A stretch of 64,000 nucleotides of DNA from Marivivens donghaensis (GCF_011806565.1 NZ_JAATOP010000007.1:1-64000); one strand, 5' to 3'. Counted from the first letter of the stretch, positions 27,998 to 38,366 are shown. Translations and numbers: made by a program. The notes: a model not told the origin generated them from the letters alone.

Positions 27998-29317
27998 ATG
28001 CGGGAATCCATTGGAATCAGCGCTTTGCTGGTCATGCTCGGCGGTGCTGTTTGGGCTGCGGACGGGCTTCCCGATCCTGTGATCGACAGCGATTTTGCGC
28101 CTGTGAACATGGACGAAGCCGCTCTGGGGCAGCTTTTGTTCTACGATCCCGTTCTTTCGGGGAATCGCGAGGTGTCCTGTGCCACCTGCCACCATCCCAA
28201 GCATGGCACGGGCGATGGCTTGTCGCTGCCCTTGGGGGACGGCGGGCATGGTCTGGGTATGGACCGTCTGGCCGATCAGGAGAACCTGCCCGAGCAGCGT
28301 GTCCCGCGTAATGCGCAGGCGCTTTTCAACCTCGGTGCCCATGAATTCACACGACTTTTCCATGATGGCCGCGTCGAAGAAGACCCGAACCGTCCCGGTG
28401 GTCTGCGAACCCCGCTGGACGAGGAAATGGTCGCGGGTTTCGACTCGATTCTGTCGGCGCAAACGATGTTCCCCGTGCTCAGCCCAGACGAAATGGCCGG
28501 CCATTATTCCGAGAACGAAGTGGCCAAGGCCGTGCGACTCGGCACACTGACGGCAGAGGGCGGTGCATGGGATCTGATCTCGCGCCGCGTGGCGGAGATT
28601 CCCGCATATGCCGACCGCTTCAAAGACGTCTACGGGCTTGAGGCGCAGGAGATCGGATTCACCGACATCTCCAACGCGATCGCCGCGTTCATGGCGCACG
28701 AATGGCGCTCCGATACGTCGCCGTTCGACGCCTATCTGCGGGGCGAGGGCGAGCTGTCCGCCGATGCGATGGCGGGGATGGAGTTGTTCTACGGCGACGC
28801 GGGCTGCGCGTCCTGCCACTCGGGCAAATTCCAGACCGACCAGCAGTTCCATGCGACCGGCCAGCCGCAGATCGGACCGGGCAAGGGTGCGCGGTTCGAG
28901 ACCCACGCGCGGGACGAAGGCCGCTTCCGTGTGACGGGCGATCCGGCGAACCTCTATGCGTTCCGCACCCCGTCGCTGCGCAATGTGGAACTGACTGCGC
29001 CCTACGGTCACGCAGGGGCTTACGCGACGCTCGAAGGGTTCATCGAGGCCCACGCCGATCCGGTTGCCGCGCTCGAAAACTACGACCGTTCGCAGGCGAT
29101 GCTGCCCGCGCTCGAGGTGTCCGATTGGCGCATCATGGACGATCCGGCAGAGGTCGAGGCGATCATTGCCGCCAACGCAATGCCCACGGTCGAGCTCAGC
29201 GAAAGCGACATTGCAGAGCTTGTCGCGTTCCTTGGCGCACTCACCGATCCCGTCGCGAAAAGCGGCCGGATGGGTGTTCCGGCCACCGTGCCGAGCGGTC
29301 TGCCTGTCGCGAATTAA
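27998..29317 (+). CDS. Periplasmic di-heme cytochrome c peroxidase, MauG/CcpA family
   Basis: This is a 439-residue secreted protein with a signal peptide (about 1-22, ending AVWA). It has two c-type heme sites, CATCH (61-65) and CASCH (270-274), the two-heme layout of bacterial cytochrome c peroxidase and MauG-like enzymes. It would reduce H2O2 or oxidise a partner in the periplasm. I chose ATG 27998 because GGGAGGA lies just upstream. It is convergent with the FG-GAP/UnbV gene, overlapping by four bases. The true substrate is unknown. Confidence 0.88.
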   Translation: MRESIGISALLVMLGGAVWAADGLPDPVIDSDFAPVNMDEAALGQLLFYDPVLSGNREVSCATCHHPKHGTGDGLSLPLGDGGHGLGMDRLADQENLPEQRVPRNAQALFNLGAHEFTRLFHDGRVEEDPNRPGGLRTPLDEEMVAGFDSILSAQTMFPVLSPDEMAGHYSENEVAKAVRLGTLTAEGGAWDLISRRVAEIPAYADRFKDVYGLEAQEIGFTDISNAIAAFMAHEWRSDTSPFDAYLRGEGELSADAMAGMELFYGDAGCASCHSGKFQTDQQFHATGQPQIGPGKGARFETHARDEGRFRVTGDPANLYAFRTPSLRNVELTAPYGHAGAYATLEGFIEAHADPVAALENYDRSQAMLPALEVSDWRIMDDPAEVEAIIAANAMPTVELSESDIAELVAFLGALTDPVAKSGRMGVPATVPSGLPVAN

Positions 29318-30792
29318 TGCTGGATGATCAGAGGTCTATCGGCCTTGGCTAAGGTGGTGCTTTCAGTGCCATTCGGCCAAGTCACCGTGACCTCTGCCTC
29401 CGCCGCATCGCCCAGACCGAAGTGGAGCGGCAACGCCTGACCGCCCGCATGGCCGCCGCCGACAGTCACCTGCTGGGTGCGGCTCACGCCGTTTGCGGTG
29501 ACGGTCACTTGCGCGCCGATGGCGTTCCGGTTGCCGCCTTCCTGCTCCAGCGCAATGGACAGCCAGTGGCCCGTGCCTTCGGTGACATTGCGGTAAATCT
29601 CCAGCGGAGCGCGGCGGTTCAGGACCAGCAGATCCAGCCGCCCGTCGAGGTCGAAATCCGCCAGCGCCGCGCCGCGAGAACGGTCGGTCGTATCAACGCC
29701 CGCAACATCCGCTTTCTCGACGAAGTGTCCGTCTGCCTGCTGCATCAGCAGGTTGTTGGGGTCGTGGATCGCGTTGGTCGGCATCTGGTCGACGTTGCCT
29801 TTGGCGATGAACAGATCGTCCAGCCCGTCGTTGTCGATATCGCCGAACTGCGCGTGCCAGCCCGTCGACGGACGCCCGTCCGAGCCGTCGAACGGGATTT
29901 GCGCGTAGGTGCCGATGTCGTAGCGGGCGGCGGCGTAGGTGCCGTCGCCTTGGGCAAAGCTGAGGACATTGTCGCCCATCGAGGTCAGCATCACCTCGTC
30001 CTTGCCGTCGCTATCGAGGTCGCGGCTCGCGATGCCCATTCCCCAGATCGACAGCTTCTTCCAACCGTCCTCTTCGGTGAGGAAACGGCGGTCCGCGATG
30101 TCCCACATCTGCTCCCATCCGCCGCGCACATAGTACTGGCGATCGTTCGACAGGCGCAGCGTCATGCGGCCCCGCGCATCGCGGGCGGCCAGCATGGAGA
30201 GGGGGCAGAACCCGGGTTCCAGCGTCTCGCTCACGTATCCATCGCTCTCAGGGCGCAGGGTCGCGTTGGTATCGCAGGCAAAGAACGGACCGTCCGGATT
30301 GGCGCGGTCGACGTAGTTTCCGACGGCCATCACGGGGCGCTCTTCATCCTCCCACCATGCGGTGAAGGCGGTGGACCACGCCTCGCCGCCGTCGGGAATG
30401 CCCCATTCGGAAGTCGCGTCGGTGAAGCTACAATCGGGGCCGCCCTTCAACGCGATGTTCGGACCGGCGCGCAGCACGAACAGGTCCATCCAGCCGTCAG
30501 CATTGATGTCGAGCGGGTAGGCGCCGGTGGTGTGCAGCATCTCGGGCAGGGTGCCGTCATGGAACGCGAAGTCGCCGTCATTGACGAAGAGGCTCGCGGG
30601 ATTGTCCCCGCCAGCGGCAAAGAAATCGGGCAGGTCGTCGCCGTTGCAATCAAAGACAGCAACACCGCCACCCACGAAATGCTCCCACCCGCCGACATAG
30701 GCGTGCTCGGTCAGCGCGTCCGAGTGGTTTTCGAACGCGGGATCGGCAACGGCATTCGTCGCCAGAAGCAACAGGGGCAGGGTGCGGATCAT
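29314..30792 (-). CDS. Secreted FG-GAP/VCBS repeat protein with ASPIC/UnbV C-terminus
   Basis: This is a 492-residue exported protein with a signal peptide (MIRTLPLLLLATNAVA). It has several FG-GAP calcium-binding blades with the DxDxDGxxD pattern: VFDCNGDDLPDFF, DINADGWMDLFV, DLDSDGKDEVML, DIDNDGLDDLFI and DFDLDGRLDLLVL. The C-terminal UnbV-like part holds VGGGHAGGQALPLHFGLGDAAEAEVTVTWPNG. This predicts a beta-propeller in the periplasm or outside the cell. The start at 30792 overlaps the xylR stop (ATGA). Its function is unknown. Being in an operon with a sugar repressor and facing a di-heme peroxidase is unusual. Confidence 0.8.
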   Translation of the reverse strand: MIRTLPLLLLATNAVADPAFENHSDALTEHAYVGGWEHFVGGGVAVFDCNGDDLPDFFAAGGDNPASLFVNDGDFAFHDGTLPEMLHTTGAYPLDINADGWMDLFVLRAGPNIALKGGPDCSFTDATSEWGIPDGGEAWSTAFTAWWEDEERPVMAVGNYVDRANPDGPFFACDTNATLRPESDGYVSETLEPGFCPLSMLAARDARGRMTLRLSNDRQYYVRGGWEQMWDIADRRFLTEEDGWKKLSIWGMGIASRDLDSDGKDEVMLTSMGDNVLSFAQGDGTYAAARYDIGTYAQIPFDGSDGRPSTGWHAQFGDIDNDGLDDLFIAKGNVDQMPTNAIHDPNNLLMQQADGHFVEKADVAGVDTTDRSRGAALADFDLDGRLDLLVLNRRAPLEIYRNVTEGTGHWLSIALEQEGGNRNAIGAQVTVTANGVSRTQQVTVGGGHAGGQALPLHFGLGDAAEAEVTVTWPNGTESTTLAKADRPLIIQH

Positions 30793-32054
30793 GACTGGCC
30801 TCCCAGCGCAGCGGCAGTGATTTCGGATAGTGCCAGTGCAGCAGCGCCGCGTGCCCACACAAGGTCGCCCCACGCGTGGGTTTCGATTTTGCATTCGGGC
30901 GGGCCGTTAAAGAGGATCAGATCGCGCGTCTCGCTCATCACCTCGTCGGCGTAGAGGTATTCGTAGCGCATCCGTTCGCCCGACACGATGATCAGCCCCG
31001 GATCGAACAGCTGCACGACGTTCGCGAGCCCGAGGGCGAGGTAGCGCCCTGCACGGCGGAAGATCGTCAGTGCCGCTTGATTGCCCGCCTGCGCCTGACC
31101 GTACAGGGTTTCCAGCATGGCATGCGGGCTTTGCAGGTTGCGGGTGTTGCGGCCAAGCGCGGTGGAGGCCTCGCGTACCAGCGCATAGTCGGCGAGATAC
31201 GCCTCCAGACAGCCGCGTTGACCGCAACGGCATAGCGCCCCGTCGAGCTGGACCTTCATATGCCCCAGCTCGAGCGCCATGCGACGCGTACCGCGATAGA
31301 GGCGGTTGTTGAGTACCAGCCCCATACCCACGCCGTGTTCGATCGTGACCACCGCGAATTCGGACCGTGACCGCCCCGCGCCGAACCACAGCTCGGCCAG
31401 CGTCAGGACGTTCGCGTCGTTGTCCAGATGGACGGGCACGTCGAAGCGTTCTTCGAACGCCGCGCGGAATTCGATGTCGTTCTCCAGCATCAGCGGCGAC
31501 CAGTGGACGATGCCCGAGGTGTTGTCGCACAGGCCCGAAATCCCGATGCCGATGGCCGAAACCTCGCGGACCTTCATGCCGCGCGGGGTGAGGAGGGCCA
31601 TGATCAGCTGCTCGGTTTCCGCCAAAAGCTGGTCGAGCGTCTTTCGAACGGGCGGGGTAGGGAGTGTCGCATCGGCGAGCTGGTTCCCCGCGAGGTCCGT
31701 CAGAACGGCAGTGTGATTCTCGTCCGAAAGCTTGATGCCGATGACGTAGTGGGTCTCTGCCACAACCTCGAGCGCGACAGGAGGGCGGCCACGGCCCGAC
31801 TCGCGGGGGGTGCCTTCGACCTCGCGCAGCCATCCGGTGGAGATCAGGTCAGAAGTGACCGCGGTCGTCGATCCGGCACTGATTCCCAGCGCGCGGGTCA
31901 CATCGGCGCGCGCGGCACGGCCTGATGCACGCACATGTTCGAAGACTTTCTGGCGCAACGGGGTCGCGTCATATCCACTCGAAGCAAGCAACGGGCCGCA
32001 TCCCTTAGGAAAATCATCGGGTGCGGGCATCGCGTCAGCGGGCCGGTCATACAT
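30789..32054 (-). CDS. xylR: ROK-family xylose repressor XylR
   Basis: This 421-residue regulator has an N-terminal winged helix-turn-helix (about 30-95, RADVTRALGISAGSTTAVTSDLI). A ROK sugar-kinase-like domain follows, with the zinc motif CRCGQRGCLEAY (about 275-286). It diverges from xylF and most likely represses xylFHGBA until xylose binds. It shares a transcript with the FG-GAP gene downstream. The first 25 residues before PLRQKVFEHVRASG look variable, so the exact start is uncertain. Confidence 0.88.
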   Translation of the reverse strand: MYDRPADAMPAPDDFPKGCGPLLASSGYDATPLRQKVFEHVRASGRAARADVTRALGISAGSTTAVTSDLISTGWLREVEGTPRESGRGRPPVALEVVAETHYVIGIKLSDENHTAVLTDLAGNQLADATLPTPPVRKTLDQLLAETEQLIMALLTPRGMKVREVSAIGIGISGLCDNTSGIVHWSPLMLENDIEFRAAFEERFDVPVHLDNDANVLTLAELWFGAGRSRSEFAVVTIEHGVGMGLVLNNRLYRGTRRMALELGHMKVQLDGALCRCGQRGCLEAYLADYALVREASTALGRNTRNLQSPHAMLETLYGQAQAGNQAALTIFRRAGRYLALGLANVVQLFDPGLIIVSGERMRYEYLYADEVMSETRDLILFNGPPECKIETHAWGDLVWARGAAALALSEITAAALGGQS

Positions 32055-32279
32055 TTTTCATTCCTTGAAGTATTTATCTCCACTCCTCCAGCAGAGACGT
32101 CCTCCTGATCCCGAATCTAATCATGATTTGCAGGACTTCCCAAGTGAAAAGCTAAAAATTTGATCCCTGAACGAAAATTTTATTTTGACAACTGAATATA
32201 ATTCGCCATGGTTGATGGTGTCGGATCAACGTCCGGCATCTGCGTCGCACTGCGATGTGGAAACCTTTGGGAGGAAATC
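32055..32279. promoter_or_regulatory. Divergent xylR-xylF promoter region
   Basis: This AT-rich 225-base region has TATAAT (32197-32202), a possible -10 for xylF. TTGACA (32185-32190) is too close to serve as its -35. The repeated AAAATTT blocks (about 32154-32161 and 32174-32181) are candidates for XylR operator half-sites. The exact operator cannot be fixed by eye. Confidence 0.4.
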
Positions 32280-33305
32280 ATGAATAAATACATCATCGCC
32301 GCTGCGGTTGCAGTGGCCGGTTTCAACTCGGCTGCAATGGCCGAAGGTCTCACCATCGGCGTTAGCTGGTCGAACTTCCAGGAAGAGCGCTGGAAAACCG
32401 ACGAAGCCGCGATGAAGGCTGCAATCGAAGCCAACGGCGATACCTACATTTCTTCGGACGCTCAGAACTCGGCAGCCAAGCAGCTGACCGACGTCGAAGC
32501 TCTGATCGCTCAGGGCGCTGACGCTCTGGTCATCCTGTCGGTCGACAAGGACGCCATCGGCCCGGCTATCGATATGGCTTCGAACGAAGACATTCCGGTT
32601 GTCGGCTACGACCGTTTGATCGAAGACGAGCGCGCCTTCTACCTGACCTTCGACAACAAGGGCGTCGGCCGCATCATCGCTGAAACCGTCACCGCAGCCC
32701 AGCCGGACGGCAACTTCGCCATCATCAAAGGCGACCAGGGTGACCCGAACGCGCTGTTCCTGCTCGAAGGTATGATGGAAGTCATCGGCGACGACGTCGA
32801 AGCTGGCAACATCACCATCGTTGGTGAAAGCTTCACCGACGGCTGGAAGCCGGACAACGCCCAGAAGAACATGGAGCAGATCCTGACCGCCAACGACAAC
32901 AACGTCGACGCGGTTCTGGCTGAAAACGACGGCATGGCCGGCGGCGTTATCGCTGCTCTGCAAGCGCAGGGTATGGTGATCCCGGTTGGTGGTCAGGACG
33001 GCGACCTTGCTGCTCTGAACCGCGTTGCCCGCGGCACCCAGACCGTTTCGGTCTGGAAAGACTCGCGCGCTCTGGGTTCGGCTGCCGGTAACATCGCTGC
33101 TGCTCTCGCAAACGGCACTGCAATGGCAGACGTAGACGGCGCAGAAGCATGGTCGGGCGGCGCCAACGGCGTTGAAATGACCGCGATCTTCCTCGATCCG
33201 ACCCCGGTAACCGTCGACAACCTCGACGTTGTTATCGACGCTGGCCACATCTCGAAAGAGCAGGCTTGCGAAGGTGCGATGGATAGCGTTGCTGCCTGCC
33301 AGTAA
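32280..33305 (+). CDS. xylF: D-xylose ABC transporter substrate-binding protein XylF
   Basis: This is a 341-residue periplasmic binding protein. The signal peptide is 1-21 (MNKYIIAAAVAVAGFNSAAMA), followed by the type I sugar-binding fold (LTIGVSWSNFQEERWKTDEAAMK). DPNALFLLEGMMEV and VLAENDGMAGG also occur, as in XylF. It delivers xylose to XylH-XylG. ATG 32280 is preceded by GGGAGGA. A hairpin after its stop probably raises its level above that of the membrane parts. Confidence 0.93.
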   Translation: MNKYIIAAAVAVAGFNSAAMAEGLTIGVSWSNFQEERWKTDEAAMKAAIEANGDTYISSDAQNSAAKQLTDVEALIAQGADALVILSVDKDAIGPAIDMASNEDIPVVGYDRLIEDERAFYLTFDNKGVGRIIAETVTAAQPDGNFAIIKGDQGDPNALFLLEGMMEVIGDDVEAGNITIVGESFTDGWKPDNAQKNMEQILTANDNNVDAVLAENDGMAGGVIAALQAQGMVIPVGGQDGDLAALNRVARGTQTVSVWKDSRALGSAAGNIAAALANGTAMADVDGAEAWSGGANGVEMTAIFLDPTPVTVDNLDVVIDAGHISKEQACEGAMDSVAACQ

Positions 33306-33324
33306 TCACTGATCCGCAATAACC

Positions 33325-33350
33325 GGTACCGCTCCGAAAGGGGCGGTGCC
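33325..33350 (+). promoter_or_regulatory. Intercistronic hairpin after xylF
   Basis: An 11-bp stem, GGTACCGCTCC with GGGGCGGTGCC (two T-G pairs), encloses a GAAA tetraloop and has no U-tract. It lies 20 bases after xylF. Such hairpins protect binding-protein mRNA from 3' decay while letting some polymerase pass to xylH. Confidence 0.6.
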
Positions 33351-33459
33351 GACGACCTCCGCCTCTCAGGCGCTCCGTGACGGCAATGATCCGCACGGAC
33401 CAGTCTCATTTCGCCGAACGCCCCTCTGCACACCAGAGCGACCAGCACGGACCGAGGAC

Positions 33460-34797
33460 ATGACCACCGAAAACTCATCTGCATCCGGGGCAAATGCCTC
33501 GACCTCCGGCACATCCAACGAAGGTGCCTTCAACCGCTTCTTGCGCGTCACCGAAATCGATCCCCGTCTTCTGGGCATGGTCGGCGCGCTGCTGCTGATC
33601 TGGCTGGGCTTCCACCTCTACGGTGCGATCGTCAACGGCTTCGGCGCGTTCCTCACGCCGCGCAACCTCTGGAACCTTTCGGTGCAAACGGCGTCGATCG
33701 GCATCATGGCAACGGGCATGGTGCTCGTGATCGTGACGCGTAACATCGACCTCTCGGTCGGTTCGATCCTCGGCTTTTGCGCGATCGTCATGGGCGTCAT
33801 TCAGGTCGATATCCTACCGCAGTACCTTGGCCTCGGCCATCCTGCGATCTGGATCATCACCGTCATCTGCGGCCTGATCCTTGGCGCGATGATCGGCGCC
33901 TTCCACGGTTTCCTGATCGCTTACCTCGAAATTCCGTCCTTTATCGTGACGCTTGCCGGCCTGATGGTCTGGCGCGGTGCGGCGTTCCTTGTTGCCCGCG
34001 GCGAGACGATCTCTCCGGTCGATAGCACCTTTGCGCTGCTCGGCGGTGGACCTTACGGCGCTATCGGTAGCACCGGCAGCTGGGCCGTCGGTCTGGTCGC
34101 TTGTGCTGTGATCCTGTGGATGCTCGTCAAAGGCCGCAAGCGCCGCGAGACCTACGGTTTCCACGTCCGTCCCGTCTGGGCCGAAGTCGTTGTGGCCGCG
34201 CTGACCTGCGGCGCGGTCATCGGTGCAGTTCTTCTGGTCAATGCCTACGGCTGGCCGCGCGGTATCGTCCGTCGCTACGCCGAAGCGAACAACATCACGA
34301 TCCCCGAAGAGGGCCTGTTCATCAGCCACGGCTTTGCCATTCCGGTTCTGATCCTTGTGGTCGTTGCCATCGGCATGACGATCCTCGCACGTCGCACCCG
34401 TTTCGGTCGCTATGTCTTCGCCATCGGCGGCAACCCCGAAGCGGCAAAGCTCGCCGGTATCAACGTCAACATGATGACCGTGAAAATCTACGCACTGATG
34501 GGCACGCTCGCCGCGCTGGCCGGTGTGGTTTCCTCGGCCCGTCTGACCTCAGCGACCAACGCGCTGGGCCAGTTCGACGAACTCTACGTCATCGCGGCAG
34601 CCGTTATCGGCGGCACCAGCCTCGCTGGCGGTGTGGGCACAATCTACGGCGCGATCCTTGGTGCGCTGGTGATGCAGTCGCTCCAGACCGGCATGATCCT
34701 CATCGGTTTCGACAGTGCGATCCAGCAGGTCGTCGTCGGTGTGGTCCTCGCCTTCGCCGTCTTCCTCGACAACCGCTATCGCAGTGCGCGCAAGTAA
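33460..34797 (+). CDS. xylH: Xylose ABC transporter permease XylH
   Basis: This is a 445-residue inner-membrane protein of the BPD_transp_2 (RbsC/XylH) family with 10 or more helices. Family signs are TGMVLVIVTRNIDLSVGSILG and the C-terminal AVIGGTSLAGGVGTIYGAILGALVM. I chose ATG 33460. The hydrophilic Ser/Thr/Ala-rich N-terminus is variable. A large inserted segment around 240-290 holds additional helices, as in XylH. It pairs with XylG for ATP-driven uptake. Confidence 0.92.
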   Translation: MTTENSSASGANASTSGTSNEGAFNRFLRVTEIDPRLLGMVGALLLIWLGFHLYGAIVNGFGAFLTPRNLWNLSVQTASIGIMATGMVLVIVTRNIDLSVGSILGFCAIVMGVIQVDILPQYLGLGHPAIWIITVICGLILGAMIGAFHGFLIAYLEIPSFIVTLAGLMVWRGAAFLVARGETISPVDSTFALLGGGPYGAIGSTGSWAVGLVACAVILWMLVKGRKRRETYGFHVRPVWAEVVVAALTCGAVIGAVLLVNAYGWPRGIVRRYAEANNITIPEEGLFISHGFAIPVLILVVVAIGMTILARRTRFGRYVFAIGGNPEAAKLAGINVNMMTVKIYALMGTLAALAGVVSSARLTSATNALGQFDELYVIAAAVIGGTSLAGGVGTIYGAILGALVMQSLQTGMILIGFDSAIQQVVVGVVLAFAVFLDNRYRSARK

Positions 34798-34809
34798 GGA
34801 GCCAAGACC

Positions 34810-35577
34810 ATGACTGTTGATTACAATGGCACCCCGCTTGTCGAAATGCGTGACATCTCCATCGCTTTTGGTGGTATCAAAGCGGTCGATCACGTTTCCC
34901 TCTCGCTCTATCCGGGCGAAGTCGTGGGCCTTCTGGGTCACAACGGAGCGGGTAAATCGACGCTGATCAAGATCCTGTCGGGCGCCTACAAGGCCGACTC
35001 CGGCGAGATCTATGTCGACGGCAAGAAGGCCGACATCGCGTCGCCCCGCGATGCCCGCGACTTCAACATCGAGACGATCTACCAGACGCTCGCGCTGGCC
35101 GATAACCTCGACGCGGCATCCAACCTGTTCCTTGGCCGCGAGAAGGTCGATGCGATGGGCTTTGTCGACGACAGCTTTCAAGAAGCCGAGACGCGCAAGA
35201 TCATGGCGCGCCTCAACCCCAACTTCCGCAAACTGAAAGAGCCGGTTTCGGCCCTTTCGGGCGGTCAGCGCCAGTCGGTCGCGATTGCGCGTGCGGTCTA
35301 CTTCAATGCCCGAATTCTCATCATGGACGAGCCTACCGCCGCCCTTGGTGTGCATGAAACGGCAATGGTTGCTGACCTTATTAAAGAACTGAAAGCTCAG
35401 GGTCTTGGCATTTTCCTCATCAGCCACGATACGCGGGAGATGATGGATCTGTGTGACCGTGTGTCCGTGATGAAGAACGGGCAGATGGTCGGCACGGAAC
35501 GTGTGGAAGATGTGACCGAGGACGACATCCTTTCGATGATCATTCTCGGCAAGAACCCTAAGCGAGAGGTAGCATAG
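34810..35577 (+). CDS. xylG: Xylose ABC transporter ATPase XylG (single-domain)
   Basis: This 255-residue ABC ATPase has Walker [10 protein letters not shown] (about 45-53), signature [14 protein letters not shown] (about 148) and Walker [13 protein letters not shown]. Classical E. coli XylG has two such domains in about 510 residues. Here only one is encoded, like FrcA-type sugar ATPases, so a homodimer is expected. There is no sign of truncation: it ends cleanly two bases before xylB. Confidence 0.9.
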   Translation: MTVDYNGTPLVEMRDISIAFGGIKAVDHVSLSLYPGEVVGLLGHNGAGKSTLIKILSGAYKADSGEIYVDGKKADIASPRDARDFNIETIYQTLALADNLDAASNLFLGREKVDAMGFVDDSFQEAETRKIMARLNPNFRKLKEPVSALSGGQRQSVAIARAVYFNARILIMDEPTAALGVHETAMVADLIKELKAQGLGIFLISHDTREMMDLCDRVSVMKNGQMVGTERVEDVTEDDILSMIILGKNPKREVA

Positions 35578-35579
35578 CA

Positions 35580-37019
35580 ATGTACATCGGATTGGATCTG
35601 GGAACGTCTGGTCTCAAGGGTATCGTCATTGACGATAACCAGACCATTCTGGCCGAAGCCAATGCAGCTCTGACCGTCAGCCGTCCGCACGACGGCTGGT
35701 CGGAGCAGGCTCCGGCAGATTGGATCGCCGCTGTCGAGGACGTCATGGGCGCCCTCGCTTCCAAGGTAGACATGTCGGGCGTCCGCGCTATCGGCCTTTC
35801 GGGCCAGATGCACGGTGCGACCCTTCTGGATGCCGCTGGCGAAGTCCTGCGTCCCTGCATCCTGTGGAATGACACCCGTTCGGCTGTCGAAGCCGCAGCG
35901 ATGGATGCCAATCCGTTGTTCCGCGACCTGACCGGCAATATCGTGTTTCCGGGCTTCACCGCTCCCAAGCTGGAATGGGTGAAGAACAACGAACCCGACA
36001 CCTTCATGAAGGTCGCGAAGGTTCTGCTGCCCAAAGACTACCTGCGCTACTTCCTGACCGGCGAATACGTGGCTGAAATGTCCGATGCCGCCGGTACGTC
36101 GTGGCTCGATACCGGTGCGCGCGACTGGTCGGACACGCTGCTTGCTGCGACCGATCTGGGCCGCGAGCACATGCCGCGCCTCGTCGAAGGCTCCGAAGCA
36201 TCGGGCAACGTCCGTGCGGAACTCGCGTCGAAGTGGGGCCTGCCCGCAAACGTCGTCGTCGCCGGTGGCGGCGGTGACAACGCGGCCAGCGCCGTGGGCG
36301 TAGGCGTGGTGAAATCGGGCGATGCGTTTGTGTCGCTCGGCACGTCGGGCGTGCTTTTCGCAGCATCCGACAGCTACCAGCCTGACGCTGCTTCGGCGGT
36401 TCACACCTTCTGCCACGCGCTGCCTGATACGTGGCACCAGATGGGTGTGATCCTTGCGGCCGCCGATGCGATGAACTGGTTCGCCAAGGTGCTGGGCCAG
36501 AAGCCTGCCGCGCTGACCGGCGCGCTGGGCGACCTTCAGGCGCCGAGCCGTGCGCTGTTCCTGCCGTACCTCGGCGGTGAACGGACCCCGCACAACGACG
36601 CGAAAATCCGCGCGAGCTTCCTGCATCTAGACCACAACGCCGACCAGCACACGATGGTCCGCGCGGTGCTCGAAGGCGTGACCCATGCGGTCAAGGACAG
36701 CTTTGACGCGCTCACCTCGACCGGCACCAAGATCGAGCGTCTGCTCGCTGTCGGTGGCGGTTCGAAATCGGATTACTGGGTGCAGGCTATTGCGACCTCG
36801 CTCGGTATGCCCGTCCATCTGCCTGTCGCAGGCGACTTCGGCGGTGCTTTCGGCGCTGCTCGTCTGGGCATGATGGCCGCAACGGGTGCGGGCGCCGAAA
36901 TCGCCACGCTGCCCACCATTGAACGTACGATCGACCCCGTTCCGGAACTCAAGGGCGACTTTGACGCCGCCCATCAGCGTTACCAGAACGCTTACAAAGC
37001 TCTTAAGGGGCTTAACTAG
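35580..37019 (+). CDS. xylB: Xylulokinase
   Basis: XylB phosphorylates D-xylulose to xylulose 5-phosphate for the pentose phosphate pathway. The 479-residue FGGY kinase begins [14 protein letters not shown], with the ATP/phosphate motif. [13 protein letters not shown] holds the substrate aspartate/histidine region, and [18 protein letters not shown] lies in the second lobe. It lies between xylG and xylA, so regulation is shared with the transporter. Confidence 0.95.
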   Translation: MYIGLDLGTSGLKGIVIDDNQTILAEANAALTVSRPHDGWSEQAPADWIAAVEDVMGALASKVDMSGVRAIGLSGQMHGATLLDAAGEVLRPCILWNDTRSAVEAAAMDANPLFRDLTGNIVFPGFTAPKLEWVKNNEPDTFMKVAKVLLPKDYLRYFLTGEYVAEMSDAAGTSWLDTGARDWSDTLLAATDLGREHMPRLVEGSEASGNVRAELASKWGLPANVVVAGGGGDNAASAVGVGVVKSGDAFVSLGTSGVLFAASDSYQPDAASAVHTFCHALPDTWHQMGVILAAADAMNWFAKVLGQKPAALTGALGDLQAPSRALFLPYLGGERTPHNDAKIRASFLHLDHNADQHTMVRAVLEGVTHAVKDSFDALTSTGTKIERLLAVGGGSKSDYWVQAIATSLGMPVHLPVAGDFGGAFGAARLGMMAATGAGAEIATLPTIERTIDPVPELKGDFDAAHQRYQNAYKALKGLN

Positions 37020-37029
37020 GACATGAGAG

Positions 37030-38331
37030 ATGACTGACTTTTTCAAAGGTATTCCGCAGATCACCTACGAGGGACCCCAGACGGATAACGAGTTCGCTTT
37101 CCGTCACTACAATCCCGATGAAGTAGTGATGGGCAAGACGCTCAAAGACCACCTGCGCTTCGCAGTTGCCTACTGGCACTCGTTCGCGTGGGAAGGCGGC
37201 GACCCGTTCGGTGGCCGCACCTTCGAGCGTCCGTGGTTCGGCTCCGAAATGGATCTGGCCAAGCTGAAGGCCGATGTTGCGTTCGAGATGTTCTCGATCC
37301 TGCAGGCACCGTACTTCTGCTTCCACGATGCGGATGTGCGTCCCGAGGGCGCGACCTTTGCAGAAAGCAGTTCCAACCTGTCCGAGATCGTCGATTACTT
37401 CGGCGAAAAGATGGAGCAGACCGGCACGAAGCTGCTGTGGGGAACGGCGAATCTGTTCACCAACAGCCGCTTCATGTCCGGTGCGGCGACCAACCCCGAT
37501 CCGGAAGTGTTCGCCTATTCGGCAGCGACCATCAAAACCTGCATGGACGCGACCCACAAACTGGGCGGTGAGAACTATGTCCTCTGGGGCGGCCGTGAAG
37601 GCTACGAGACCCTGCTGAACACCGACCTCAAGCGCGAGCGCGAGAACATGGCGCGGATGCTGCGCATGGTCGTCGACTACAAACACAAGGTCGGTTTCAA
37701 AGGCGCGATCCTCGTCGAGCCCAAGCCGCAGGAGCCGTCGAAGCACCAGTATGACTACGACGTGAACACCGTCTTCGCGTTCCTCAAGGAATACGGCCTC
37801 GAGAACGAAGTGAAGATGAACATCGAACAGGGCCACGCCATTCTGGCCGGTCATTCGTTCGAGCACGAACTGGCGATGGCCCGCGAATTCGGCATCCTCG
37901 GTTCGATCGACATGAACCGCAACGACTACCAGTCGGGCTGGGATACCGACCAGTTCCCGAACAACGTTCCGGAAGTCGCGCTGGCCTACTACGAAGTGCT
38001 CAAGGCTGGCGGTTTCACCACCGGCGGCACCAACTTCGACGCCAAGGTCCGTCGCCAGTCGATCGACCCCGAAGATCTGATCCTCGGTCACGCTGGCGCA
38101 ATGGATGTCTGCGCGCGCGGTCTGAAAGCCGCTGCCAAGATGCTCGAAGACGGCAAGCTCGAAGAGCTGCGCAACGAGCGCTATGCCGGTTGGGACACCG
38201 ACTTCGGCAAGGACATGCAGTCCTCCGATCTGGACGCCATCCACGACAAGGTGCTGGCGGACAACATCAATCCGAAGGCCAAGTCGGGCCGTCAGGAACG
38301 GCTCGAAAATCTGGTCAACCAGTACTGCTAA
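37030..38331 (+). CDS. xylA: Xylose isomerase
   Basis: XylA converts D-xylose to D-xylulose. The 433-residue class II-type enzyme has the catalytic His/Asp in [11 protein letters not shown] (about 96-106). Metal-binding residues lie in [34 protein letters not shown] and [19 protein letters not shown]. Length and motifs are normal. It is the last gene of xylFHGBA and is followed by a strong terminator. Confidence 0.97.
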   Translation: MTDFFKGIPQITYEGPQTDNEFAFRHYNPDEVVMGKTLKDHLRFAVAYWHSFAWEGGDPFGGRTFERPWFGSEMDLAKLKADVAFEMFSILQAPYFCFHDADVRPEGATFAESSSNLSEIVDYFGEKMEQTGTKLLWGTANLFTNSRFMSGAATNPDPEVFAYSAATIKTCMDATHKLGGENYVLWGGREGYETLLNTDLKRERENMARMLRMVVDYKHKVGFKGAILVEPKPQEPSKHQYDYDVNTVFAFLKEYGLENEVKMNIEQGHAILAGHSFEHELAMAREFGILGSIDMNRNDYQSGWDTDQFPNNVPEVALAYYEVLKAGGFTTGGTNFDAKVRRQSIDPEDLILGHAGAMDVCARGLKAAAKMLEDGKLEELRNERYAGWDTDFGKDMQSSDLDAIHDKVLADNINPKAKSGRQERLENLVNQYC

Positions 38332-38336
38332 CAGAC

Positions 38337-38366
38337 AAAAGCCCCGCTCATGCGGGGCTTTTTCTT
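38337..38366. terminator. Bidirectional terminator between xylA and the EEP gene
   Basis: The stem AAAAGCCCCGC with GCGGGGCTTTTT has a four-base loop and a T-tract on both strands. It serves xylA on the plus strand and the convergent endonuclease-like gene on the minus strand. It touches that gene's stop codon. Confidence 0.88.
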
